Shown piece by piece: positions 1 through 4,437 of a stretch of DNA of 13,297 nt. The stretch is from Spirochaetaceae bacterium. GTDB taxonomy: Bacteria; Spirochaetota; Spirochaetia; Treponematales; Breznakiellaceae. Each line of letters begins with the position of its first letter. Within the stretch, counting starts at the first letter, position 1. The DNA is taken from positions 1-13,297 of the forward strand of contig JAISZQ010000244.1 in NCBI GenBank assembly GCA_031269165.1, read 5' to 3'. Position numbers and translations under genes: made by a program. Under the pieces are notes generated by a model. The model worked only from the letters and a program-made list of their open reading frames with translations, searched no databases and was not told the origin of the DNA.

Positions 1-1
1 G

Positions 2-103
2 ACACAGCGGGACGTGTCAAAAATCGCGGGACTGCTCAATGGGCGGCCAAGAAAGACACTTGACTTTAGAACGCCTTATGAGGTATTCTCGGAATTGCGC
101 TAG
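2..103 (+). CDS. IS30-family transposase, C-terminal fragment (cut by window start)
   Basis: The frame beginning at base 2 is open from the window edge to a TAG at 101-103 and gives 33 residues containing IAGLLNGRPRKTLDF followed by RTPYEVF. This matches the conserved end of IS30-family DDE transposases (LNxRPRKTLGFxTPxEVF), which act on the element's own inverted repeats. The body of the gene lies outside the window, so activity cannot be judged. The fragment points towards the Rpn module array on the opposite strand. Rpn-like sequence resumes at about base 116, which leaves at most about 15 bases after the stop for the element's end. The IS therefore either has a very short tail or is truncated at this junction. 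The octamer GGAATTGC occurs at 91-98 and 103-110, near the expected terminus. Confidence 0.8.
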   Translation, partial: TQRDVSKIAGLLNGRPRKTLDFRTPYEVFSELR

Positions 104-319
104 GAATTGCCGAGTGCCCCTCGATTTCCGCCTTTAACTGCTCTTTAAGCTGTTCCAACGAATAACCAGATTCCAATAGTTTCAGGATTTTCCGTTTTTC
201 CCCCGCCGGGCGATCCATACTGTGGCGCGATGGGCATCCATTGCGTATTTTTCTACACTCAACCGCCGAAGCGACGCTGTCTCTTCCTCGCTTACCGTCA
301 TTAACACTTCGCTCGCCAT
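66..319 (-). pseudogene. RpnS-like C-terminal module 1, frameshifted
   Basis: This is a third, most diverged copy of the rpn C-terminal segment. It starts at ATG 319 with the same linker and ribosome binding site as module 2 and the same first residues, MASEVLMTVSEEE. The frame continues through SVEKYAMDAHRATVWIAR and stops early at a TGA near 182. Homology resumes in the -1 frame as GEKRKILKLLESGYSLEQL and runs on to a stop at 66-68. The switch falls at a G5A5 run on the coding strand (C5 at 200-204 and T5 at 195-199 on +). It has no RQEG tetrapeptides at all. The final residues after KAEIEG are read antisense through the IS30 fragment, so the native end is lost. Most likely a decayed copy; slippage at the homopolymer run could restore a fused product but is unproven. 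Confidence 0.6.
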
Positions 320-337
320 CGCAATGCCCTCCTTCGT

Positions 338-601
338 TTATCTTCCGTCTTCCACATTGAGGCGTGCCTCTATCTCCTCCAATGAACAACCCGCCTTAAT
401 TAGCCTTAGTATTTCCGCCGCCTTCCTCTGTTCGCCTTCTTGTCGGCCCTCCTGTCGGCCTTTCCGTTCGCCCTCCTGTCGGCCCTCCTGTCTGGCGTAG
501 GTTAGGCGGCTTTGGGTGTCCAGTTCGTATTTGAGCGCGCTCTCCTGCCACGCCCGCTCTATCTCTTCCTTGCTTACCGTTATCGATACTTCGCTCGCCA
601 T
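338..601 (-). CDS. Free-standing RpnS-like antitoxin module 2
   Basis: An intact 87-residue frame corresponding only to the C-terminal part of the upstream rpn gene, with no nuclease domain. It begins MASEVSITVSKEEIERAW, continues with KYELDTQSRLTYA, then five tetrapeptide units (RQEG RQEG ERKG RQEG RQEG, residues 37-56), then a helix EILRLIKAGCSLEEIEARL. ATG 601 is preceded by AAGGAGG and an 8-nt spacer. It lies 18 nt after the stop of the full-length gene, so it should be co-transcribed with it. DNA at 470-533 is identical over 64 bp to 812-875 in the full gene, which indicates recent duplication or gene conversion. In the Rpn family the separately translated C-terminal domain inhibits the nuclease. 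By that analogy this is an extra antitoxin, though a remnant of a deleted rpn copy is the alternative. Confidence 0.7.
   Translation of the reverse strand: MASEVSITVSKEEIERAWQESALKYELDTQSRLTYARQEGRQEGERKGRQEGRQEGEQRKAAEILRLIKAGCSLEEIEARLNVEDGR
434..493 (-). repeat. 12-bp tandem repeat coding five tetrapeptides in module 2
   Basis: Five consecutive 12-bp units (consensus on the + strand CCTCCTGTCGGC, with a CTTTCCGTTCGC variant) encode RQEG and one ERKG, in frame with module 2. The unit length of four codons means that gain or loss of units never breaks the frame. Confidence 0.85.
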
Positions 602-619
602 CGCAATGCCCTCCTTCGT

Positions 620-943
620 TTATCTTCCGCCTCCCGCTTTTAGGCGCTCTTTGAGGTCCTCTGCCGAATAGCCTGATTCCAATAGCTGTAGGATTTCCCT
701 GTTTCTTTCCTGCCAACCCTCCTGTCGGCCTTCCTGTCGGCCCTCCTGTCGGCCTTCCTGTCGGCCTTTCCGTTCGCCTTCCCGTCGGCCTTTCCGTTCG
801 CCTTCCTGTCGGCCCTCCTGTCGGCCCTCCTGTCTGGCGTAGGTTAGGCGGCTTTGGGTGTCCAGTTCGTATTTGTATTCGCTCTCCAGCCGCGCCCGCT
901 CCACCTCGTCCCGGCTTATCGTCATTAACACTTCGCTCGCCAT
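620..943 (-). CDS. rpnS: Internally translated RpnS-like antitoxin (gene within rpn)
   Basis: A second, in-frame start inside rpn at Met213 (ATG at 941-943) would yield a 107-residue protein beginning MASEVLMTISRDEVERARLE. It consists of a short N-terminal part, ten tetrapeptide units and the C-terminal helix, and shares its stop with the full gene. The start has AGGAGG at 952-957 and an 8-nt spacer, which is a better site than that of the full-length gene. The same ribosome binding site, ATG and MASEV begin both free-standing modules downstream, which argues that this start is used. For characterised Rpn systems the short form binds and blocks the long form. Assignment here rests on that precedent plus the visible initiation signals, with no expression data. 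Confidence 0.72.
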   Translation of the reverse strand: MASEVLMTISRDEVERARLESEYKYELDTQSRLTYARQEGRQEGRQEGERKGRREGERKGRQEGRQEGRQEGRQEGWQERNREILQLLESGYSAEDLKERLKAGGGR

Positions 944-1579
944 CGCAATGCCCTCCTCGTACTCGATTATTTCGTTTATTTTATCCCGTTTTGCCTTGTC
1001 TGTCAAAAACCGGAAGTAAAACCCCCACCGTTCCGGCGCCGTCATTTCCGCAACTGGTCGGCCAATCAGGTAATCCAGCTTGGCAAGCTCCAGCGTGATG
1101 ACGCGCGTCCGGCCCCCAAGCGGGACACCCCGCTTCTTGTCGTAATACTCGAACTCGTGCAGGAAATCATCGCCCGCAAAAAAACGCCCCTTTACCAGAA
1201 ATGCTATCTGGTAGGCAGCCTTCAGGCTGCCGTAAGACTTTTCCTTGCCCCGTATGTCCTGCCCGGTGAACAGCCTCCCCGCGTGAAACTCGAGCCGCAC
1301 CGGCTCGAACTTGTCGGGATTGAGCGATATTTCCACGTTTGAACGGCTCCCGTCGTCCGCCTTGCAGTTCATGTCAAAGCGTATCTGCCGGTCGCGGAGG
1401 CCGTCCGGGGCCGGTTCGTTGGCGGTGATGGAAACGACGGTCAGCTCGCGGCCTATGACCGCCGACAGCAGTTTCGACAGCGCCACCCGCGATTCAAGCA
1501 AGTCTTTCGTGAACACCGCCTTGAACACATTATCATAGCAAATATTGACCGGGTCGTCGGTTTCGCTGATTCTTATCAT
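620..1579 (-). CDS. rpn: Rpn family PD-(D/E)XK nuclease (RpnL-like toxin)
   Basis: A 319-residue protein of the recombination-promoting nuclease family (PDDEXK nuclease/'transposase' family). The N-terminal 210 residues carry the family signature: DNVFKAVF at 16-23, D69 in the strand QIRFDM, NVEIS at 81-85, then RLEFHAGRLF, and VITLELAKL at 160-168. The usual ExQ/ExK catalytic motif reads E83-I-S85, so the third residue is atypical. Residues 249-288 are ten tetrapeptide units (RQEG, ERKG, RREG), followed by EILQLLESGYSAEDLKERL. ATG 1579 has GGAG five bases upstream and a possible TATACT -10 box at 1599-1604. Rpn proteins are toxic nucleases with reported anti-phage activity, controlled by their own internally translated C-terminal domain. 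That internal start is present here at Met213. Confidence 0.88.
   Translation of the reverse strand: MIRISETDDPVNICYDNVFKAVFTKDLLESRVALSKLLSAVIGRELTVVSITANEPAPDGLRDRQIRFDMNCKADDGSRSNVEISLNPDKFEPVRLEFHAGRLFTGQDIRGKEKSYGSLKAAYQIAFLVKGRFFAGDDFLHEFEYYDKKRGVPLGGRTRVITLELAKLDYLIGRPVAEMTAPERWGFYFRFLTDKAKRDKINEIIEYEEGIAMASEVLMTISRDEVERARLESEYKYELDTQSRLTYARQEGRQEGRQEGERKGRREGERKGRQEGRQEGRQEGRQEGWQERNREILQLLESGYSAEDLKERLKAGGGR
716..835 (-). repeat. 12-bp tandem repeat coding ten tetrapeptides in rpn
   Basis: Ten uninterrupted 12-bp units encode residues 249-288 in the order RQEG x3, ERKG, RREG, ERKG, RQEG x4. Units differ only at a few bases (CCTCCTGTCGGC, CTTCCTGTCGGC and CTTTCCGTTCGC on +). This is the region where the family is known to vary in copy number between strains. 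Confidence 0.9.
944..957 (-). promoter_or_regulatory. Internal ribosome binding site for RpnS-like product
   Basis: On the coding strand the bases read AGGAGG, then GCATTGCG, then ATG. This is a full anti-16S complement at ideal spacing inside a coding region. The 37 bp at 921-957 are identical to 297-333, where they form the start of module 1. Confidence 0.8.
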
Positions 1580-1707
1580 GGCTTCTCCATTGAGGATAAG
1601 TATAGTACATTTTAGGTAACAGAGAATAGGTAACAGGGATTAGGGAAGAGACAGGGGCTGTCTTTGCGGTTGCGGGGATGGCCCCTTCTTTTAGGCAGAG
1701 GATGGCC

Positions 1708-1866
1708 GTCATTGCGAACCTGCGGCAACATCGTTGCCGTTAGCGGTGTGGAGTTTGCGATAAGCGGGCTACGCCCGCCGCAAACTCCTTAGCTCAACGC
1801 GCAAGCTCAACGCTTCGCGTTGAGCCGTTGAGCCGATTGCTTCGCCGCTTCGCGGCTCGCAATGAC
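1708..1866. repeat. Palindromic intergenic element with GTCATTGCGA ends
   Basis: The 159-bp block begins GTCATTGCGA and ends TCGCAATGAC, a perfect 10-bp inverted repeat. Inside are further hairpins: GGAGTTTGCG (1750-1759) with CGCAAACTCC (1779-1788) enclosing a GCGGGC/GCCCGC stem; GCTCAACGC (1805-1813) with GCGTTGAGC (1817-1825); and GCCGC (1844-1848) with GCGGC (1852-1856). A related element with the same ends is at 3971-4068, so this is a dispersed, non-autonomous repeat family. Confidence 0.75.
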
Positions 1867-1923
1867 ACCCTCACCTCTTATTACCTAACGTGTTGCCGAT
1901 GGTTTGAAATCGGAATGGCTGGG

Positions 1924-1952
1924 TTGCCAATCGGCGTTTTTTCCGGTATGGT
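1924..1952 (+). promoter_or_regulatory. Candidate sigma-70 promoter for the PEGA/SUMF1-smpB pair
   Basis: TTGCCA at 1924-1929 and TATGGT at 1947-1952 are separated by 17 bp. The -10 box ends six bases before ATG 1959, so the predicted transcript would start at or next to the A of the start codon, making a leaderless mRNA. No Shine-Dalgarno precedes 1959. Confidence 0.4.
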
Positions 1953-1958
1953 ACGAGT

Positions 1959-3443
1959 ATGACCCTTTTTTCACGGAAACGGTGGCGGTTGCCGCGGCGA
2001 ATGCCGGTCGAGATTCTGGCAGAAGACGAGGTGCGCCTCAAGACGGTGCTTGGCATCCGGCCCGAAGTCTACGTTACCGTTGTGTGCGCGTTTTTCGTTG
2101 CCGCCGTGCTTTTCTTTCTGCTCTTTTTCCCCGGACTGGCAAACCCCGGCAGCGTCGTTATGTTCCGGTCGGAACCGTCCGGGGCCGCCGTCTCGGTGGA
2201 CGGGGTGTATGCGGGGCAAACACCCTGCAACGTGTTTACCGCAAAAGGCGGCCGGGACATAACGATGACAATGCCTGGGTTTCGCGGGGGAAGCGCCGCC
2301 GTGACGGTAAAAAGCCGGGTGCCGGGCTCGCTCTTCTTTCCCCGGCGCGCAACGGTATCTATGACGCTGGAAGAAGAACGGCCCAACGCGGCCCTGCTTG
2401 CGGGGGCGCGGGAGTTTGCCGCATGGTCGTTTACGGCGGAACCCACCGAGGTGTATCAAATCCCGCTGGTCTTGTCCGAGGGCGCATACCGGAGCGGCAC
2501 CGGAGACGAGGCTGTCCGGCGCGAGGCGCGCGACATTCTGGCCGGGGCGGCGCGGTGGACCCAGACCAGGGCGGGCATGAAAGACCTTATCCGCGCGCTC
2601 CATCTTTCCGGCAACGGGGGAAACGCCCCTTCGCCGCTTTCGCTGGTATCATCGATAGAGGACGCGCTTACGTTCTTGCAGGATAACCCCGCGTCCGCCG
2701 CGTGGCTCGCCGCCGTGTTACCGCCCGAAGCGCGGGAGACGGTGCGGCAATCCGGCTGGTATGCGGCGGCAAACGCGGCGAGTGAAAAAGCCGCCGCTGT
2801 TCCGCCCGTCCCGGCATCAGGAACCGTTACCCCTGTTACCCCCATTATCATCGAGGGCGTAACGTTTATCCGGTCGGGCGACACGCTCTGGGCCGCGACG
2901 ACCCCGGTAACCGCCGCCCAGTTTGCGCGTTTCACGGAGGCGAACCCGGAATGGCGCGCAGAAAACGCCGAAACATTGGCCGAACGGGGACTCGCCACGA
3001 TTGATTACCTTGTCGGGGTGGAAGACGCGCGTTATCCCGCCCCCACGGTGAGCGGGGTCTCGTGGTATGCGGCGGACGCCTATTGCCGCTGGCTCTCGGC
3101 CCGGCTTCCCGCATCACTCTCCGGCTGGACGGCGGCCCTCCCCTCCGAGGCGCAGTGGGAACAAGCGGCATCCACCGCCGGGGTGGAAGGAACGGGAACC
3201 GTCTGGGAATGGTGCGCCGATCCCTACGCGCCCTTTCCGGCACTCAAGGCGGGGCACGCGGCGGATACAACGATCATCGAGGAGATCGGATCGCCTGAAA
3301 AACTCGTGCGCGGCGCAAACTGGACAAAGCCGGGGACGGCCCGTGCAGGAACTGAGGGGCAGGTTTTTGCCCGTGGTTCCGTGCCCCCGGAAAGCGCGAC
3401 CCCCTTCGTGTCGTTCCGCCCCGTGCTGGCAAGGAAGCCGTGA
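1959..3443 (+). CDS. PEGA-domain and SUMF1-like (formylglycine-generating-enzyme fold) membrane protein
   Basis: A 494-residue protein with a basic N-terminus, one membrane segment at about 37-59, and the rest probably outside the cytoplasmic membrane. Residues about 66-110 look like a PEGA domain (VMFRSEPSGAAVSVDGVYAG, then a TPCN segment). Residues about 297-490 resemble the SUMF1/FGE-sulfatase fold: TTPVTAAQFARF, VSWYAADAYCRWLS, LPSEAQWEQAA, VWEWCADPY, RGANW and FRPVL. The paired active-site cysteines of true formylglycine-generating enzymes are not evident near the C-terminus, so a binding or structural role is more likely than catalysis. PEGA-SUMF1 proteins are common in Treponema. The middle region (140-290) is unassigned. 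The only in-frame starts upstream of Met15 after the preceding stop is ATG 1959, which has no Shine-Dalgarno. Its stop overlaps the smpB start. Confidence 0.75.
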   Translation: MTLFSRKRWRLPRRMPVEILAEDEVRLKTVLGIRPEVYVTVVCAFFVAAVLFFLLFFPGLANPGSVVMFRSEPSGAAVSVDGVYAGQTPCNVFTAKGGRDITMTMPGFRGGSAAVTVKSRVPGSLFFPRRATVSMTLEEERPNAALLAGAREFAAWSFTAEPTEVYQIPLVLSEGAYRSGTGDEAVRREARDILAGAARWTQTRAGMKDLIRALHLSGNGGNAPSPLSLVSSIEDALTFLQDNPASAAWLAAVLPPEARETVRQSGWYAAANAASEKAAAVPPVPASGTVTPVTPIIIEGVTFIRSGDTLWAATTPVTAAQFARFTEANPEWRAENAETLAERGLATIDYLVGVEDARYPAPTVSGVSWYAADAYCRWLSARLPASLSGWTAALPSEAQWEQAASTAGVEGTGTVWEWCADPYAPFPALKAGHAADTTIIEEIGSPEKLVRGANWTKPGTARAGTEGQVFARGSVPPESATPFVSFRPVLARKP

Positions 3444-3895
3444 TGCCCGAAGGCGTTAAAATCATCGCGGTCAACCGCCGGGCCTACTACGATTACGCGG
3501 TGGACGAAAAATACGAGTGCGGCATCGAGCTTATCGGTACCGAGGTCAAGTCCGTGAAAGACGGCCGTGTCTCGTTCCCCGATGCGTGGGCGGAGATCGT
3601 CAAGGGCGAGGTGTTCCTCAACGCCTTTCATATCGCCGAGAACCCCTTCTCGTCAATCTTCAACCACGACCCCGATCGGCGCAAGAAACTCCTCCTCCAC
3701 AAGGAAGAGATCAAACACCTCGCCCGCAAGGTGGAACAGAAAGGCTACACCCTCATCCCGCTGTCGTTCTATCTGAAAAAGAGCCGTGTCAAAGTGGAAC
3801 TGGGCGTTTGCAAAGGCAAAAAAGAGTTCGACAAGCGCGAGTCGATCAAGGCAAAAGACCTGAAACGGGAAATCGCCCGCGAAGCGCGGGGATAG
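3443..3895 (+). CDS. smpB: SsrA-binding protein SmpB
   Basis: A 150-residue SmpB, the partner of tmRNA that brings it to stalled ribosomes for trans-translation. Visible family features are NRRAYYDYAV, ECGIELIGTEVKSVKDGR, GEVFLNAFHIAE, FNHDPDRRKKLLLHKEEI, GYTLIPLSFYLKKSRVKVEL, GKKEFDKRE and the basic C-terminal tail RDLKREIAREA-like (AKDLKREIAREARG). The length fits the family (about 150-160). ATG 3443 shares its A with the upstream stop (TGATG), with AAGGA at 3431-3435 as ribosome binding site, so the two genes are translationally coupled. A GTG at 3440 directly in front is also in frame but is less well spaced. No tmRNA gene was recognised in the window. Confidence 0.96.
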   Translation: MPEGVKIIAVNRRAYYDYAVDEKYECGIELIGTEVKSVKDGRVSFPDAWAEIVKGEVFLNAFHIAENPFSSIFNHDPDRRKKLLLHKEEIKHLARKVEQKGYTLIPLSFYLKKSRVKVELGVCKGKKEFDKRESIKAKDLKREIAREARG

Positions 3896-3970
3896 TACAA
3901 GAGGCTGTTCCCAAAGACAAACACGCCCGTCATTGCGTGCGAGCCCCTCGTCGTTGCGAACGAGCCCCCT

Positions 3971-4068
3971 CGTCATTGCGAGCGAAGCGCGGCAATCCAG
4001 GGCGTTACGCCCTTGCCGGATTGCTTCGCCGCTAACGGCAACCGTGTTGCCGCCTCCTCGCAATGACG
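3971..4068. repeat. Palindromic intergenic element, second copy of the TCATTGCGA family
   Basis: CGTCATTGCGAG (3971-3982) pairs perfectly with CTCGCAATGACG (4057-4068). Nested within are CAATCC (3993-3998) with GGATTG (4018-4023), and AGGGCG (3999-4004) with CGCCCT (4008-4013). The ends match the element at 1708-1866 while the middle differs. Confidence 0.8.
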
Positions 4069-4150
4069 AACACGCCGCCCATTCCCAACACAACGCATCC
4101 TAAGGAAAGCCCTTGCGGGCGGGGGCGTAGCGTGATTATCCGCCGCGATG

Positions 4151-4256
4151 ACGGGGGGCGTTGCGGGGGAACTCCCCCGCTGAAGGGGGTAGCGGAGGGC
4201 GCAAGACCGGAGCGAGGGGGAAGGCGCGGCAACTTGTTGCCGTTCCCCCTTTACTG
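4151..4256 (+). repeat. G-rich dispersed repeat, body copy without inverted ends
   Basis: This stretch matches the reverse complement of about 10801-10905, including AAGACCGGAGCGA, TAGCGGAGG, CGCGGCAA and a CCCCCTTT end. It contains the hairpin GCGGGGG (4163-4169) with CCCCCGC (4174-4180). The GCCTGTTCAAAA ends seen around the other copy are missing here, so it is either a truncated MITE or the shared core of a wider family. Confidence 0.7.
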
Positions 4257-4437
4257 GGATGCGCTCTGCACCCGTAGGGGGCCCGATGCCCGTTCTCCTC
4301 ACAACCCGCCCAAGTGCCTCCACGGCAGGTGGCCCTTTACAATCCGGCAAAACTTCGGCAAAATAAAGCGGGGCTATTCTGCGTCTGCGCTCACCCGGTC
4401 AATCCATATTCAGACGTGGGAACGGTATCGGGTATCT

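Larger units (their letters stand above)
1580..1958. other. Non-coding interval between divergent rpn and PEGA/SUMF1 gene
   Basis: No credible gene is seen. The interval holds the possible rpn -10 box (1599-1604), two copies of TAGGTAACAG at 1613-1622 and 1627-1636, the palindromic element at 1708-1866, and a candidate promoter at 1924-1952. An 8-bp inverted pair, TTAGGTAA at 1612-1619 and TTACCTAA at 1881-1888, encloses the palindromic element. Confidence 0.6.
3896..4437. other. Non-coding, repeat-filled interval between smpB and the response regulator
   Basis: No gene is supported. The interval starts with GAGGCTGTTCCCAAAG (3901-3916), which resembles an insertion-sequence or MITE terminus without a visible partner. 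It then holds three spaced copies of CGTC[A/G]TTGCG (3928, 3949 and 3971), the palindromic element 3971-4068, and a G-rich dispersed repeat at 4151-4256. The remaining 180 bases before ATG 4438 must contain the regulator's promoter, but no convincing -35/-10 or sigma-54 site was seen. Confidence 0.6.

Noticed and set aside
396..716. 106-codon frame over rpn and module 2 (minus strand, alternative frame)
   Set aside because: It reads the tetrapeptide repeats out of frame and has no domain; module 2 and rpn account for the region.
434..835. CRISPR-like array
   Set aside because: The repeats are 12-bp contiguous units without spacers and encode in-frame tetrapeptides.
1904..2686. 260-codon frame overlapping the PEGA/SUMF1 gene
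   Set aside because: Arginine/glycine-rich out-of-frame translation; the 1959-3443 frame has a membrane segment and recognisable domains.
4063..4437. 125-codon N-terminal extension of the response regulator frame
   Set aside because: The extension is proline/arginine-rich, overlaps dispersed repeats and has no domain; the receiver starts directly at ATG 4438.
3896..4437. tmRNA gene next to smpB
   Set aside because: No tRNA-like ends, CCA or tag-reading frame could be recognised; the interval is explained by dispersed repeats.
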